Numbered from the stretch's first letter, positions 8,202-19,175 are shown. The stretch is DNA of 64,000 bases from Rhizobacter koreensis (GCF_013366375.1 NZ_JABWMJ010000009.1:62001-126000); one strand, 5' to 3'. Notes: a model not told the origin generated them from the letters alone. A program made the numbers and translations.

Positions 8202-9992
8202 TCAGTCTTCTTCCGCCGGCTGCTCGCTCCGCAGCTGCTCGCGCGCACGCCTGAGCGCATCGGCGAGGCCGCGCGCGTCGACGTTGAGCACGCGGCCGTA
8301 GCGCACGGCCATGTGGTTCAGCGCGCCGGCCAGCCGTTCCGCCGGCAGCTCGCTGAAGGCGTCGACCGCCTCGTTGGCGGCGCTGCCGACGATGCGCAGC
8401 ACGTCGCCGTCGCCGTCCGGCTTGCGTGCCGGGGTGTCGAGCGGCAGACGCCGGATCATGTGCTGCAGTTCGGCGCCGAAGCCCCAGTGGCGCGCCATCG
8501 CGGCACCGAGCAGGCCGATGTCGACGCCGAGCACGGTGAACGAGGCGGCCTCTTCGCCGAGCATCGGCTCGGCGCTCTCGCCGTCGTGCGCCGCAGCCGG
8601 TTCCTTGGCACTGCGCAGCAGCTGCTGGATCTGCTCGGCCGCGTCGGCGAAGTGGTAGCGCACCATCAGCCGGCCGAGGTTCTGCAGCACGGCGACGAGG
8701 TACGCGGCCTCCGGGTCGTAGCCCGGAGGACGCAGCGCCTGCGCGACGAGGCCGGCGAGGCGGACACGTTCCATGAGCGCCGCGAGCGCGTCGGCGGCGG
8801 CGCCCTCGAGTGCGCCGGGCCACGGCCGCAGCGCGCTCGCGGCGTGCTCGACGCCGTTGACGCCGATCAGCGCGACCGCTCGGCTGAGCGTGAGCACCGG
8901 CCCGCTGCCGCCCATCTGGGAGCCCTGGACCTGCGCCGAGTTGAGCGTGCGCAGCAGTTCGAACGAGAGCCCGAGGTCGGGAAGAATCTGGTTGGCGATG
9001 TCGTCGGTGCGCTGCCCTTCGAGGCGGCCGACGCCGTGCACGCGCGAGCTAAGGCCCGGCGCCGCCGGCAGATGACCGACCCGGCGCACGCGGTCGAGCA
9101 GCAGCGCGACCGGGCCGCCGTCGTCGCCGGCGCCGGCGGCGCGCCAGCCGTCGAGGGCGTCGAGCAAGGTGCGCGCGCTGCGGTAACGCAGGCGCGGTTG
9201 ACCCGCGGTGCTGCGGTTGACGATGGCGCGCAGGGCGTCGTTGACGGGCCAGCGCAGCGTCCAGGGCAGGCGCACGAACTCGCGCCCGTGCGGCGCCATG
9301 CGGCCGATCACCCGCATGGTGTCGGCCACGCCGAGCGGCGGCTCGGTGGCGAGCAGCTGATGCAGCAGCAGGCCGCAGGCGATCACGTCGCGCTCGGCGG
9401 CGTCGCGCTGTGCACGCAACTGTGCGGGGTCGAGCCCACGCGACGCCTCGGCCGTCGTGCCCGGTGCGACCGTTTCGCCGGCGGCGGCGAGCGCCATCAC
9501 CCGAACCCGGCCGTGCTCGTTCACCACGAGGCTCTGCAGTTGCAGGTCGAGGTGGGCGACGCCGCCTTCGTGCGCGAACGAGAGGCCCCGGAGGGCGTCG
9601 GCGATCCAGCCGGCCACCTCGTCGGCGGACGTCGGGGGGTGGGCCTGCAGCCACTCGTCGAGGGGAATGCCGACGCTGCGCGCGACCGCGACGAACGGCC
9701 AGTTCTCGTGCATCCCGACCTCGAGCACCGGGGCGAGATTCGGGTGGTCGAGGCGCGCCGCGCGGCGCACCCCCATGGTCCAGCTGGTGGCGGCAGCGAG
9801 GCCGACCGGTGCCGCCCGCGGCATCGTCAGCATGACCTCTTGGCCCGCGCTCGGGTCGGCGGCGAGCCACAGCATCGTGCGGTCGCTCTTGCCGAGCAGG
9901 CGCCGCAGTTCGAACCGTCCGATCCGGCGCACGGCCGCCTTCGGCGGGGCCGCGACGGACGCTCGTGGGGAGATTGCCGAAGGTGCCTGCAT
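8202..9992 (-). CDS. Degenerate protein kinase domain fused to an HDOD domain
   Basis: A 596-residue cytosolic protein. Residues about 25-280 follow the layout of a Ser/Thr protein kinase (RFELRRLLG..., ARLDHPNLAPVLEVG, HLDLQLQSLVV), but key catalytic positions are changed. The VAIK lysine is Thr56. The HRDLKxxN loop reads HLDLQLQS, keeping Asp149 but losing the lysine and asparagine. The DFG position is MALAA. It is therefore predicted to be a pseudokinase. Residues about 305-510 form an HDOD domain (GHLPAAPGL, ILPDLGLSFELLRTLNS, ALIGVNGVEHA), a signalling module without HD catalytic residues. The start was placed at ATG 9992-9990. An upstream ATG at 10010 and a TTG at 10037 are in frame, and no candidate has a strong Shine-Dalgarno sequence. 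The signal and partner are unknown. Confidence 0.75.
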   Translation of the reverse strand: MQAPSAISPRASVAAPPKAAVRRIGRFELRRLLGKSDRTMLWLAADPSAGQEVMLTMPRAAPVGLAAATSWTMGVRRAARLDHPNLAPVLEVGMHENWPFVAVARSVGIPLDEWLQAHPPTSADEVAGWIADALRGLSFAHEGGVAHLDLQLQSLVVNEHGRVRVMALAAAGETVAPGTTAEASRGLDPAQLRAQRDAAERDVIACGLLLHQLLATEPPLGVADTMRVIGRMAPHGREFVRLPWTLRWPVNDALRAIVNRSTAGQPRLRYRSARTLLDALDGWRAAGAGDDGGPVALLLDRVRRVGHLPAAPGLSSRVHGVGRLEGQRTDDIANQILPDLGLSFELLRTLNSAQVQGSQMGGSGPVLTLSRAVALIGVNGVEHAASALRPWPGALEGAAADALAALMERVRLAGLVAQALRPPGYDPEAAYLVAVLQNLGRLMVRYHFADAAEQIQQLLRSAKEPAAAHDGESAEPMLGEEAASFTVLGVDIGLLGAAMARHWGFGAELQHMIRRLPLDTPARKPDGDGDVLRIVGSAANEAVDAFSELPAERLAGALNHMAVRYGRVLNVDARGLADALRRAREQLRSEQPAEED

Positions 9993-10283
9993 GCGGCGAT
10001 TACAAGCCATGGCGCGCCGCCGCGAACGCTCGAACAAAGCTGCAAACGGCGCTATTTCGCGCTCGCGGTCGGCACGTGGCCGAGCGGCGTCCGGGTGCGC
10101 GCGGCGGCGAGCACTTCGGCATCAGCGGCGCGTCGACGTCGGCGGGCCGCGGAAGGCGACAGCCGGTGCGACTCCTGAAGAAGCAGTTGGCGCGACCGAG
10201 CCTGGCTGGCAGCGCGAGCGGCCGCCGAACGCAAGGGCCGACGCCCGGACCACCCGCGATCGGCCGCGCCGGCGAACGCGCCG
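9993..10283. other. Intergenic region upstream of the pseudokinase-HDOD gene
   Basis: About 290 bases between the addA stop and the HDOD gene start, both on the minus strand. It probably holds the promoter of the HDOD gene, with one relatively AT-rich patch near 10040-10062. I could not identify -10 and -35 boxes with confidence, and I see no gene. Confidence 0.35.
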
Positions 10284-13200
10284 TCAGTCCAGCGGAACCA
10301 GCTCGCCGTCGCCGCCGATGAACGCGCCGAGAACCGCGTCGCCGGGCTGCATGCGGCGCACCGCGGCGACGTAGCGCCGCAGCTGTTCGCGGTTGGCGGC
10401 GTCGCGCTCGGGTGCGTGCTGCAGCTTGTAGTCGAGCACCCACCAGGTCGTCGCACCGGGCGGCCCGGCGAGCGCGACCAGACGGTCGATGCGCAGCACG
10501 TCGGCGCCGTCGGCGATCGCCACCTCGTTGCCGGCCCAGCGCAGACGTTCCGGGTCGAAGAAGCGGGCGCAGGCGGGGCTCTGCCAGATGCGGCTGGCGA
10601 CGCGCTCCACTTCGCCCGCGGCCACGCCGAACTCGTCGGCCGCCGCGCGCGCCAGGAGGCGCAGATCCGGCGGTCGGGGTGCATGTGGCGCCGCCGCCCA
10701 CTCGAGCACGCGATGCACCGCCTCCCCGAGCCGGGTGGCGTCGGTACCGGGCAGCGGGCGCGGGCGCGACGGCGTCGAGTTCATCGCGCCGCGCCAGTGC
10801 GGCAGCGCACGCAGCACGATCGCCGGCTCGCCGACCTCGCCGGCGGCAGTCTCCGCTGCCGGCGCGAAGGGCACGGCGTGCGGCGCGATGCGCGCCCACC
10901 ACGACGTCGGGTCGGGGCTGCGCGGCTCCGTCGAGCTCACGACAAGGCGCTCCTTGGCGCGCGTCATCGCGACGTAGAGCGCGTTCATCTCCTCGCGCTC
11001 GCGCGCGGCGGTCTCGAGCGCGAGGCGCGGCACCAGCGAATGCGGCGGATTGGCTTCGGAATAGACGAAGGCGCACGCGGTCGGGTGCTGCGCCTCGACC
11101 GGCCAGTCGACCAGCACGGTCGCGGTGTCGGCGTTGCGCGGCTCCGGGTCGGTGTCGACCAGGAACACGATGCGCGCCTCCAGACCCTTGGCGCCGTGCA
11201 CGGTGAGCAGCTGCACCGCGTCGGACTGCGTCGGGGCGGCGACCACGAGCGCACGCCGCTTGAGCGCGCGCACGAAGTTGTACGGCGTCGCGTAGCGCGC
11301 GCCGTCGAGCGTCAGCGCGAGGCCGACAACCGCGTCGATTGCGCCGAGCGCCGCCACCCGACGCTCGGCCGGCACCGCGGCAGCGACCCGCTCGCGCAGC
11401 TCGCCCGAGGCGACGACGAGGTCGAGCAGGTCGTGCGGCGGCAGCGTGCGGGCGGCGGCGTGCCAGCGCGCGAGCAGCGTGGCGGCACGCTGCAGCGCCG
11501 GGCTCGCGGACGCGACCGGCCCGGCAGTCGTCTCGGGAGCGCTGACGGGTCCTTGCGGAGCGGCATCGGCCGGATCGGCGCCGGGGCGCGCCACCGACGC
11601 TGGCGCGCGCGAATGCGCCGCCGCGTCCGCTTCGGCGCCGGCCCCGCGCCGGTCGTCGTCTCGGTGGTCGTCGGGTTTGCCAGCCTGCGCCGGCTCGGGA
11701 TCTGCCTCCCAGTCGAGCGTGCGCTGCTGCCAGGTCGACGGCGCCGCCGGCGGGCCCGCCCGCGTGGCGACGCGGCGGGTCTCCGCGCCGCTGGACCGCA
11801 TGGCCGCGCGCGAACCTGCAGCCGTCGAATCCGACGCTGCGGAAGGCGATGCGTCCAAGGACGGAGCCGTGTCGGCGCCGCTGCCGGGCCCTCGATGATC
11901 CACGGCCAATAGAGCGTCGGCAGCTGCCGCGGCGCTCGATCCACCTGCCGCCCGCAGCGTCGACGGCGGCGCGGCGATGGAACGGGTCGGACTTTCGCTT
12001 TCCTCGCCCGCAGCCGTGTCGCGCTCGCCAGCCGTCGCCGCCATTTCCGCCGCCACTTGCGCGCCACCCCGCACCCCGCCGATCCGCATCAGCGCACGCC
12101 ACCAGTCGCCACGCGGGCCGGCGGCGAGCGCGAGCTCGATCAGGTCATCGTCACTGGCACCGAACAGCGGCGAGCGCAGCGCGTGCGCGAGCGACAGCTT
12201 GTGGCGCGGCGACGCGAGCACGTCGAGCAGGGCCACCAGGTCGCGCGCCTCGGGCGCGTCGCCGAGCGAAAAGTCCTCGGGCGCGGCGAACGGCAGGTGG
12301 CGCGCGGCGAGTTGCCCGGCGACGAGGCGGAGCGACTCGCGCTTGCGGCAGAGCACCATCACGTCGCCCGCCTCCGCCTCGCCCGCTCGCAGCAGGTCGG
12401 CGATCGCCTGCGCGACCTGCTGCGACTCGGTGTCGGGCTGCTCGTCGGCCGCCTCGCGAGGTTCGGTGAGGCTGTCGCGCCAGCGTTCCTCGGCCGGTTC
12501 GCTGCGTGCAGTCGGCGCCTTCGGCACCCGTGGCAGCGTGAACACGCCGCTGCCGGCGAAGGCGTCGGCTTCGGTGGTGTGCGGGCGGAAGCCGCTGAAC
12601 TGATCGTCGCCCTGAGCGCGTTCGAAAACGGCGTTCACCGCCCGGATCACCGCCGGTGCGTTGCGCCGGGTGTGATCGCACGCGAGCAGCGTGCCGCCGA
12701 GGCCCTCGACGACGAAGTCGCGCGCCTGCTCGAAGACGCGCGGCTCGGCGCCGCGGAAGCGGTAGATGCTCTGCTTGGGGTCGCCGACGATGAACACCGC
12801 CGGCGGCCGCTGCCCGCTGCTGCCGCCGCCCGCGCCGGCATAGCCCGCGAGCCAGGCGTGCAGCGCGTGCCATTGCAGCGGACTCGTGTCCTGGAACTCG
12901 TCGACCAGGACGTGGCGGATCCGCGCGTCGAGCCGCTCGTGCACCCAGCCCGCGAGCGTTGCATCGCGCAGCAGCGTGAGGCCGAAGCGCTCGAGGTCGG
13001 CCATGTCGGCGAGGCCGCGCGCGCGCTTGTAGGCGGCGGTTTCCTCGAACAGGGCGCGCGCGAGGCGGCCCATCGCGAGGTGCTCCTGGTGCGCCGTCTG
13101 CTGGGCGATCGCCTGCTCGACGTCGGCGAGCACCTCGAGCGCCTCGGTCAGGCCTTCGGCCGCGAGGTGCTGACGTGGCGAGCCCGCATCGGTGAACAGT

Positions 13201-14111
13201 GCGCGATAGGCGGCCGCGAAACGTTCCCGATCGTCGTCGACCGCGAGCGCGGCGGCGAGCAGCGCCCCGTGCTTCTGCGAAGTCTTGTTCTTCGCCTGGC
13301 AGAGGCCGCGCGCCACGTCCGTCAGCAGCGCGTGGATCGACACCGAGCGCAGCCGCGTCGCCGGATCGACACGCGGATCGACACCCGGCCACATGACGTG
13401 CGCCGACGGGATGCTCGGGTCGAGCGTGCCGGCGGCGTCGGCCATGCCGATCTCGTTGCGACGCGCCAGCGCCGCGTCGAGCCACTTGCGCAGCTGGAAG
13501 CGCCCGTGCGCGCCGATCAGCGCATCGAAGTCGGCGCGCAGCGCCGCGTCCGTCGCGACGCGGGCGTGGAAGCTCCGGTAGATGCCGCTCGCGTGGTCGG
13601 TCAGGTCGTCGACCACCTCGACGTCCGCGCTGAGGCCGAGTTCGGCGAGCAGGTCGATCGGCGCGGCTCGCAGCAGAGTCGAGAACCAGGCGTGGAAGGT
13701 GCGGATCTGCACCGATCGGCCCGAACTCAGCACGCGCTCGTGCAGCGTCGCGAGCTGCGGGGCGAGCGCCGCGGCGGTGGCGGCGTCGAAGCCGCGCAGC
13801 TGCAGCTCCTCGACGCGTTTGGCGTCGTCGCAGGCGCCCGCGGCCATGCCGGCGAGCCACTCGCCGAGCCGCGCCCGCATCTCGCCGGCGGCCTTGCGGG
13901 TGAAGGTGATCGCGAGGATCGCGCCCGGGTCGGCGCCTTCGAGGAGTGCGCGCAGCATGCGCGACACCAGCATCCAGGTCTTGCCGGCACCCGCGCACGC
14001 CTCGACCACGACGCTGCGCGCCGGGTCGCACGCGATCGCGTAGAACGCCTCGCGCGTGACGGTCTGGCCGGCACGGCGGTACGCCGGCCGATGCAGGTCG
14101 GCAGCCGTCAC
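10284..14111 (-). CDS. addA: Double-strand break repair helicase-nuclease AddA
   Basis: A 1275-residue UvrD-type helicase with a C-terminal RecB-like nuclease, partner of AddB in resecting broken DNA ends for RecA. Seen are Walker A ACAGAGKT at residues 38-45, [11 protein letters not shown], the Walker B motif [14 protein letters not shown] near 400, [39 protein letters not shown], and the nuclease motif VLDYK near 1226. The start is GTG 14111-14109, overlapping the addB stop (GTGA). The open frame extends to 15506 only because it is antisense-free in another frame of addB. An insert of roughly 180 residues (about 687-865), rich in Ala, Ser, Pro and Asp, interrupts the second helicase half. 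It is described under findings. Confidence 0.93.
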   Translation of the reverse strand: MTAADLHRPAYRRAGQTVTREAFYAIACDPARSVVVEACAGAGKTWMLVSRMLRALLEGADPGAILAITFTRKAAGEMRARLGEWLAGMAAGACDDAKRVEELQLRGFDAATAAALAPQLATLHERVLSSGRSVQIRTFHAWFSTLLRAAPIDLLAELGLSADVEVVDDLTDHASGIYRSFHARVATDAALRADFDALIGAHGRFQLRKWLDAALARRNEIGMADAAGTLDPSIPSAHVMWPGVDPRVDPATRLRSVSIHALLTDVARGLCQAKNKTSQKHGALLAAALAVDDDRERFAAAYRALFTDAGSPRQHLAAEGLTEALEVLADVEQAIAQQTAHQEHLAMGRLARALFEETAAYKRARGLADMADLERFGLTLLRDATLAGWVHERLDARIRHVLVDEFQDTSPLQWHALHAWLAGYAGAGGGSSGQRPPAVFIVGDPKQSIYRFRGAEPRVFEQARDFVVEGLGGTLLACDHTRRNAPAVIRAVNAVFERAQGDDQFSGFRPHTTEADAFAGSGVFTLPRVPKAPTARSEPAEERWRDSLTEPREAADEQPDTESQQVAQAIADLLRAGEAEAGDVMVLCRKRESLRLVAGQLAARHLPFAAPEDFSLGDAPEARDLVALLDVLASPRHKLSLAHALRSPLFGASDDDLIELALAAGPRGDWWRALMRIGGVRGGAQVAAEMAATAGERDTAAGEESESPTRSIAAPPSTLRAAGGSSAAAAADALLAVDHRGPGSGADTAPSLDASPSAASDSTAAGSRAAMRSSGAETRRVATRAGPPAAPSTWQQRTLDWEADPEPAQAGKPDDHRDDDRRGAGAEADAAAHSRAPASVARPGADPADAAPQGPVSAPETTAGPVASASPALQRAATLLARWHAAARTLPPHDLLDLVVASGELRERVAAAVPAERRVAALGAIDAVVGLALTLDGARYATPYNFVRALKRRALVVAAPTQSDAVQLLTVHGAKGLEARIVFLVDTDPEPRNADTATVLVDWPVEAQHPTACAFVYSEANPPHSLVPRLALETAAREREEMNALYVAMTRAKERLVVSSTEPRSPDPTSWWARIAPHAVPFAPAAETAAGEVGEPAIVLRALPHWRGAMNSTPSRPRPLPGTDATRLGEAVHRVLEWAAAPHAPRPPDLRLLARAAADEFGVAAGEVERVASRIWQSPACARFFDPERLRWAGNEVAIADGADVLRIDRLVALAGPPGATTWWVLDYKLQHAPERDAANREQLRRYVAAVRRMQPGDAVLGAFIGGDGELVPLD

Positions 14112-16738
14112 GCGACGAGCGCCTCGGCGGGCCAGTCGTCGCGCCGGCAGATGCCGCGCGCGCTGCAGTACTCGCACGCCGTTCCGCGGCCGAGCGCCGG
14201 CAGCGGCGCGCCGGCGCGGATGCGCTCGAGCTCGGCGCCGACGCCTTCGACCACCGCGCGGGCGCTCGTCGCCACGTCTGCGTGCAGCGCCTCCTGGACG
14301 TCTTCGCCGCTGTCGACCGCCAGATAGATCGCGCGCAGGGGTGGCGCCTCGTCGTGCTGCCCGCCGGCCAGCGCGGCGTAGAACGCGAGCTGGGTGTCCT
14401 CGAAGCGGCGGCCGGCGCCGGTGCGCTCGCGCAGCGTCTTCGGCGACGTGGTCTTGTAGTCGATCAGTTCGGTGGTGCCGTCGGCGAGGCGATCGATGCG
14501 GTCGACGACGCCGCGCATCTCGACGCCGCCCCACGCGGGCGGCCTGACGGTCAGCTCGACCTCGCCCTGCTGCCACTCGGCGCCGGCCGCGTCGCGCTCG
14601 TGCAGCCAGCGCACGTAGCGTGGCACCAGGCGCGCGAAGCTCGCCGCGAACGGCAGGAAGGCGGCGGCGTCGAGCCCCATCTCGCGCTCGACCACCCGCG
14701 CGACCTCGTGCAGGCGGCGCGTGTCGTCGGCGACCGACGCGCCCGCGCCGCGCTCGGCGTGGAAGCGCCGCAGGACGTCGTGCAGCCAGTTGCCGTAGTC
14801 GCGCTTCTCGACCTCGTCGTCGAGCTCGTCGGCATCGGCGAGCTGAAGCATCTGCAGCGTGAAGAAGCGGTACGGGCACGTGCGCAGCGCGTCGGTCGCG
14901 GTCGCACTGAGGCGCAGCGGCAGCAGCGCGGGCGCGCGTGGCTGCGGGCGCGCGACCGGCGCCGGCTCGACGGTTTCGGCGTGCGTCGGGTCGGCTGCTT
15001 CCTCGAGCGTACGGCCGGCGGCGGCGAGGGCAAGCCCGAGGCGCTCGATCAGCGGGCTCGGCGCGAGCGGCTCGCCGCCGTCGTCGCGGCGGCGCAGCAG
15101 GGTCAGCGCCGGCACCCGCAGGATCTGTGCGAACGCCAGCACCTCCGCCTGACGGCGCTGCTCGGCGGTCGCGAGGCCCAGCTCGAGCGCGACGGCGTCG
15201 CTCAGCAGCGGATGCGGCGCCGGCGCGGCGCCGAGCCGCTTCTCGTCGGCGCCCGGCAGCACGATCGCCCCGAACGGCCGCAGCATCGCGCGCTCGAGCG
15301 GCGTCACCACCACCTGGGCGTCGGCGTCGGCCGCGGGCACGAACGAGGCGTCCTCGAGCGTCGCGTCGATCCAGCGGCTGAAGTCGTCGAGCGACATCGA
15401 TTCGTCGAGCACGCCGGCGCCGATGCGTTCGGGGTCGTCGATCGGCACCGCGGCGAGCAATTGCCGGCCGGCATCGTCGTCGCTCAGCAACTGCCAGCTG
15501 CCGCACGCGACCAGCGCCTGCTTGAGTGCGGCGAGCCAGCCGCGCAGGCTCAGGCGCGGCGCCGCGCGCAGGGCGGCGAGGATCGCCGCGGCGGCCTCGT
15601 GCAGCGCGGCTGCCGCGGCGTCGAGCTTCGCGGCGTCGACCGCCGCGGGCGCCACCCAGCCGTTCCTGCGCAGCGCCGCCTCGAGTTCGTCGAGCGCACG
15701 CACCGATCGCTCGAGCCCGGGCCAGGCCACGACGGTGGGCTTGAGCCAGTCGAGCCAGTCGTCGACGCTGGCATTCCAGCGCGCCGCACGCAGCAGCGTC
15801 GCCACGCTGGCGCCGGCGCGCGTGGTCGACAGGCGCCAGCCGGTCTCATCGGCGAGCGGCACGCGCTGACGCGCCAGCAGCGCGCGCACGCGCCGCGTCA
15901 ACAGACGGTCCTGCGCGATCAGCGCGACCGGCGTTCGGCCCTCGTTCAGATGCTGGATCACGTGGGCGGCGCTGCGCACGGCTTCGTCCTCGAAGTCGTC
16001 GCACTCGGCAAGCGCGACGCGACCGGTATGCACGGTGCCCGCGAACGGCTGCTCCGGATCCGGATCGGTGACGATGCGCAGGCACGGCCGCGCGCCGGCC
16101 GCGGCACGCAGCAGGTTCGCCGTGAGCGCCGCCGCCCCGCCGGCCTCGACCGCGATCCATGCGCTCGGGGCGAGATCGAACAGCAGGTCGGTGGCCGCTG
16201 CATCGGCTGCGGCGGCCCACTCGAACGCGACCTGGGCGAGCACCCGTTCGGTCTGCCCGGGGCCTGCCGCACCGCCCAGCAGTTCGCGCCCGCGCTCGCG
16301 GTTGGCGGCACGCTCCGCGGCCGGCAGCGCCGCCACGGCGCGCGCGAACGCGTGCGCGGTCGCGACCACCGCCGCCCCCGCCTGCTCGAACGCGCGCGGG
16401 TCGCGGCGCAGCGCGGCGGTGCGCTGCACGCCGCGCAGCAGCCGGCGCGCCGTGAGCCGGTCGATGGCGGCGTCGAAGGTGATGCCGAGCTCGCCGGCGG
16501 CGGGCGGCGGCGCGAGCGCCCGCGCCAGCGACTGCGTCGTCTCGATGCGCGGCATCCAGCCGCCACGCGCGGCCCAGGCGCGGCGCGCGAGCGGCAGGTG
16601 CTGCGCGAACGGAACCAGCACGATGGCGTCGCGTGCGTCGGCGCCCGTCTCGGCGAGCCAGCCGGCTGCGCTCTCGACGATCGCGGGCCAGGGGTCGGGC
16701 GCGCCGCCGTCGACGCGCCGCAGGGCTATCAAGGTCAT
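14108..16738 (-). CDS. addB: AddB-type double-strand break repair nuclease subunit
   Basis: An 876-residue subunit of the AddAB exonuclease. The N-terminal helicase-like part ([16 protein letters not shown]) has no intact Walker A, which is common in proteobacterial AddB. The C-terminal PD-(D/E)XK nuclease contains [21 protein letters not shown] and LIDYKTT. The iron-sulphur cysteines appear as CPYRFF near residue 620 and the [10 protein letters not shown] cluster near 850, as in AddB/RecB-family Fe-S nucleases. The ATG at 16738-16736 was chosen because the protein family starts MTLIALRR. It is divergent from trxA and overlaps addA by four bases, so the two subunits are coupled. Confidence 0.9.
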   Translation of the reverse strand: MTLIALRRVDGGAPDPWPAIVESAAGWLAETGADARDAIVLVPFAQHLPLARRAWAARGGWMPRIETTQSLARALAPPPAAGELGITFDAAIDRLTARRLLRGVQRTAALRRDPRAFEQAGAAVVATAHAFARAVAALPAAERAANRERGRELLGGAAGPGQTERVLAQVAFEWAAAADAAATDLLFDLAPSAWIAVEAGGAAALTANLLRAAAGARPCLRIVTDPDPEQPFAGTVHTGRVALAECDDFEDEAVRSAAHVIQHLNEGRTPVALIAQDRLLTRRVRALLARQRVPLADETGWRLSTTRAGASVATLLRAARWNASVDDWLDWLKPTVVAWPGLERSVRALDELEAALRRNGWVAPAAVDAAKLDAAAAALHEAAAAILAALRAAPRLSLRGWLAALKQALVACGSWQLLSDDDAGRQLLAAVPIDDPERIGAGVLDESMSLDDFSRWIDATLEDASFVPAADADAQVVVTPLERAMLRPFGAIVLPGADEKRLGAAPAPHPLLSDAVALELGLATAEQRRQAEVLAFAQILRVPALTLLRRRDDGGEPLAPSPLIERLGLALAAAGRTLEEAADPTHAETVEPAPVARPQPRAPALLPLRLSATATDALRTCPYRFFTLQMLQLADADELDDEVEKRDYGNWLHDVLRRFHAERGAGASVADDTRRLHEVARVVEREMGLDAAAFLPFAASFARLVPRYVRWLHERDAAGAEWQQGEVELTVRPPAWGGVEMRGVVDRIDRLADGTTELIDYKTTSPKTLRERTGAGRRFEDTQLAFYAALAGGQHDEAPPLRAIYLAVDSGEDVQEALHADVATSARAVVEGVGAELERIRAGAPLPALGRGTACEYCSARGICRRDDWPAEALVA

Positions 16739-16843
16739 GAAGGGAACCGCGGACGGCGCAGGGAACGTGCCCGAGGCACATGTGTCAGAATCATTTTGCC
16801 CTGCGACGCATGCCCCCGCGCCGCACGCCCAAGGACCAAGACC

Positions 16844-17173
16844 ATGAGCAGCGACCTGATCAAGCACACCACCGAAGCGTCGTTCGAAAGCGACGTGCTG
16901 AAGGCGGAGCAGCCGGTGCTGGTCGACTACTGGGCCGAGTGGTGCGGCCCGTGCAAGATGATCGCGCCGATCCTCGACGACGTGTCGAAGGACTATGAAG
17001 GGCGTCTGCAGATCGCCAAGCTGAACGTCGACGACAACCAGGCGCTCGCGGCCAAGTTCGGGGTGCGCGGCATCCCGACCCTGATGCTCTTCAAGGACGG
17101 CCAGATCGCCGCCACCAAGGTCGGCGCCCTTTCCAAGGCCCAGTTGACCGCGTTCCTCGACAGTCACCTATAA
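16844..17173 (+). CDS. trxA: Thioredoxin 1
   Basis: A 109-residue thioredoxin with the active site [10 protein letters not shown] (about residues 30-39), the cis-proline loop RGIPTLMLF and the family C-terminus. It is the cytosolic disulfide reductant for ribonucleotide reductase, peroxiredoxins and others. Its length is the same as E. coli TrxA. A possible extended -10 element (CAGAAT at 16786-16791) lies upstream in the region shared with divergent addB. The gene runs into rho, as in many proteobacteria. Confidence 0.97.
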   Translation: MSSDLIKHTTEASFESDVLKAEQPVLVDYWAEWCGPCKMIAPILDDVSKDYEGRLQIAKLNVDDNQALAAKFGVRGIPTLMLFKDGQIAATKVGALSKAQLTAFLDSHL

Positions 17174-17174
17174 T
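17144..17174 (+). promoter_or_regulatory. Candidate rho promoter inside the 3' end of trxA
   Basis: TTGACC at 17144-17149 and a perfect TATAAT at 17169-17174 are separated by 19 bases. The TATAAT overlaps the trxA stop codon. The spacing is slightly long for sigma-70, but both boxes stand out in GC-rich coding DNA. Confidence 0.5.
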
Positions 17175-17425
17175 CGGCGGCATTGCGTTGCGTCCCGGCG
17201 ATCGGGGCGCGCCGCTCGACACACCGCCAGCGCAACGCGCGGCCGGCTGCACCTGCTGAAGGGCGCGCCGACTGCGCCGGACCCGCGCTCCGGCACCCCT
17301 CCAGCGTTCGTCGTCACAGCCCGCGAAGTTTCCGCGCTGCCGATTTTCCCTGGCGTTTCCGCCACGGCCGCCTCGCCCCGAGGCACGGTCTCTCTGGTCA
17401 CATCCGTCACCTGGGTGTTCTCTTC
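17175..17425 (+). promoter_or_regulatory. Long rho leader region
   Basis: About 250 bases separate trxA from the rho start codon. Parts are C-rich and G-poor (for example around 17340-17410), as expected of Rho loading sites. In E. coli and other bacteria rho is autoregulated by attenuation in its leader, so this region probably serves that role. I see no classical terminator hairpin or clear leader peptide. Confidence 0.4.
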
Positions 17426-18688
17426 ATGCATCTTTCCGAACTGAAGCTCAACCACGTCTCCGAACTCATCAAGATGGGCGAGGCGCTGGAGATCGACAAC
17501 GTCGCTCGCATGCGCAAGCAGGAGCTGATGTTCGCGATCATGAAGAAGCGCGCCAAGGCAGGCGAGCAGGTCTTCGGCGACGGCGTGCTCGAGGTGCTGC
17601 CCGACGGCTTCGGCTTCCTGCGTTCGCCCGACGCGAGCTACATGGCGTCGACCGACGACATCTACCTGAGCCCGAGCCAGGTGCGTCGCTTCAACCTGCA
17701 CACCGGCGATGCCGTCGAGGGCGAAGTGCGTGTGCCGAAGGACGGCGAGCGTTACTTCGCGCTCGTCAAGGTCGACAAGATCAACGGCCTGACTCCCGAG
17801 GAGAGCAAGCACAAGATCATGTTCGAGAACCTGACCCCACTGTTCCCGAAGGAGCAGTTCAGGCTCGAACGCGACATCAAGGGCGACGAGAACATCACGA
17901 GTCGGATCATCGACCTGATCGCCCCGATCGGCAAAGGCCAGCGCGCCCTGCTCGTCTCGCCGCCCAAGAGCGGCAAGACGGTGATGATGCAGAACCTGGC
18001 GCATGCGCTGATTGCCAATCACCCCGACATCTACCTCATCGTGCTGCTCGTCGACGAGCGGCCCGAGGAAGTGACCGAGATGCAGCGCACCGTGCGCGGC
18101 GAGGTCATCAGCTCGACCTTCGACGAGCCGGCCGCGCGCCACGTCCAGGTCGCCGAAATGGTGATCGAGCGCGCCAAGCGCCTCGTCGAGCTGAAGAAGG
18201 ACGTCGTGATCCTGCTCGACTCGATCACCCGCCTTGCGCGCGCCTACAACAACGTGCTGCCGTCGTCGGGCAAGGTGCTGACCGGCGGCGTCGACGCCAA
18301 CGCGCTGCAGCGCCCGAAGCGCTTCTTCGGCGCCGCCCGCAACATCGAGGAAGGCGGCTCGCTCACCATCATCGGCACCGCCCTCGTCGAGACCGGCAGC
18401 CGCATGGACGAGGTGATCTACGAGGAATTCAAGGGCACCGGCAACTGCGAGATCCACCTCGACCGCCGCATGTCCGAAAAGCGCGTCTACCCGTCGATCC
18501 TGCTCAACAAGTCCGGCACCCGCCGCGAGGAGCTGCTCCTCAAGCCCGAGATCCTGCAAAAGAGCTGGATCCTGCGCAAGCTCCTCTACTCCATGGACGA
18601 GATCGAGGCGATGGAGTTCATCCTCGAGAAGATGAAGGCCACCAAGAACAACCTCGACTTCTTCGACATGATGAGAAGAGGTGGGTAG
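17426..18688 (+). CDS. rho: Transcription termination factor Rho
   Basis: A 420-residue hexameric RNA helicase that ends transcription at Rho-dependent sites. It starts [15 protein letters not shown] and has the RNA-binding cold-shock-like domain ([12 protein letters not shown]), Walker A SPPKSGKT near residues 178-185, [25 protein letters not shown], the Q-loop/R-loop region and the C-terminal LDFFDMMRR. The length matches the family (419 in E. coli). The stop codon lies inside the left arm of a large hairpin described separately. It sits downstream of trxA, the conserved arrangement. Confidence 0.98.
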   Translation: MHLSELKLNHVSELIKMGEALEIDNVARMRKQELMFAIMKKRAKAGEQVFGDGVLEVLPDGFGFLRSPDASYMASTDDIYLSPSQVRRFNLHTGDAVEGEVRVPKDGERYFALVKVDKINGLTPEESKHKIMFENLTPLFPKEQFRLERDIKGDENITSRIIDLIAPIGKGQRALLVSPPKSGKTVMMQNLAHALIANHPDIYLIVLLVDERPEEVTEMQRTVRGEVISSTFDEPAARHVQVAEMVIERAKRLVELKKDVVILLDSITRLARAYNNVLPSSGKVLTGGVDANALQRPKRFFGAARNIEEGGSLTIIGTALVETGSRMDEVIYEEFKGTGNCEIHLDRRMSEKRVYPSILLNKSGTRREELLLKPEILQKSWILRKLLYSMDEIEAMEFILEKMKATKNNLDFFDMMRRGG

Positions 18689-18758
18689 GCGTGGACGAAT
18701 GCGAGTCCCTGCGGACTCGCATTCGCCTCGCCTACCGGTTCGCCTTGCAAGGCGAACC
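18684..18758 (+). terminator. Two adjacent strong hairpins after rho
   Basis: The first hairpin has a perfect 13-bp inner stem (18696-18708 with 18713-18725, loop CTGC) and an outer 8-bp stem (18684-18691 with 18729-18736) that includes the rho stop codon. The second is a 9-bp stem with loop TTGCAA (18735-18758). Neither is followed by a U-tract, so they may act as transcript-end protectors or Rho-independent pausing structures rather than classic terminators. Confidence 0.6.
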
Positions 18759-18833
18759 GTGGAGGTGCGTCTCAGACTCCACAGCTCGCAGCGCCCCGTG
18801 TAGCCCTATAAAGGCGCCGACCCCGTCGCAGGC

Positions 18834-18839
18834 TACAAT
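18834..18839 (+). promoter_or_regulatory. Candidate -10 box for rpmE
   Basis: TACAAT at 18834-18839 lies about 75 bases before the rpmE ATG and downstream of the rho hairpins. The -35 region is not convincing. Confidence 0.35.
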
Positions 18840-18914
18840 CCGCGGTTCCCCGCAATCCAGGAAAGTGCGCCCGGCACGGGGCGTGGCTCCCACTTCACAG
18901 CGAAAAGGCTTCCC

Positions 18915-19175
18915 ATGAAAGAAGGCATCCACCCCGGGTATCGCGACGTCTGCTTCCAGGACTTGTCCAATGGTTTCAAGTTCGTGACGCGCTCGACCGC
19001 GCAGACCCGCGACACCATCAAGATGGAAGACGGCCGCGAACTGCCGCTCTACAAGCTCGAGACCACGAGCGAGTCGCATCCGTTCTACACCGGCACGCAA
19101 AAGAGCGTCGACTCGCTCGGCGGCCGCGTCGAGAAGTTCCGCAACAAGTTCGCCCACCTCAGCGCGAAGAAGTAA
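18915..19175 (+). CDS. rpmE: Ribosomal protein bL31, type B (zinc-independent form)
   Basis: An 86-residue L31 starting [20 protein letters not shown]. It lacks the paired CxxC zinc ligands of type A L31 and has the longer type B form ([26 protein letters not shown]), ending [12 protein letters not shown]. It binds the large subunit near the central protuberance and helps bridge the subunits. In many bacteria type B is a zinc-starvation paralogue. In betaproteobacteria it commonly sits after rho, where it may be the main copy. No Zur-box-like sequence was recognised upstream. Confidence 0.94.
   Translation: MKEGIHPGYRDVCFQDLSNGFKFVTRSTAQTRDTIKMEDGRELPLYKLETTSESHPFYTGTQKSVDSLGGRVEKFRNKFAHLSAKK

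Noticed and set aside
7967..8260. 97-codon open frame on the minus strand in the gap before the HDOD gene
   Set aside because: It overlaps the HDOD coding end, has no ribosome binding site and reads as random Arg/Ser/Ala-rich sequence.
12057..14327. 756-codon open frame on the plus strand opposite addA and addB
   Set aside because: It is antisense to clear helicase motifs in two genes and has the biased composition of a non-coding frame.
14112..15506. N-terminal extension of addA to give a 1740-residue protein
   Set aside because: The extra part reads addB in another frame. The family start and the GTGA overlap with addB fix the start at 14111.
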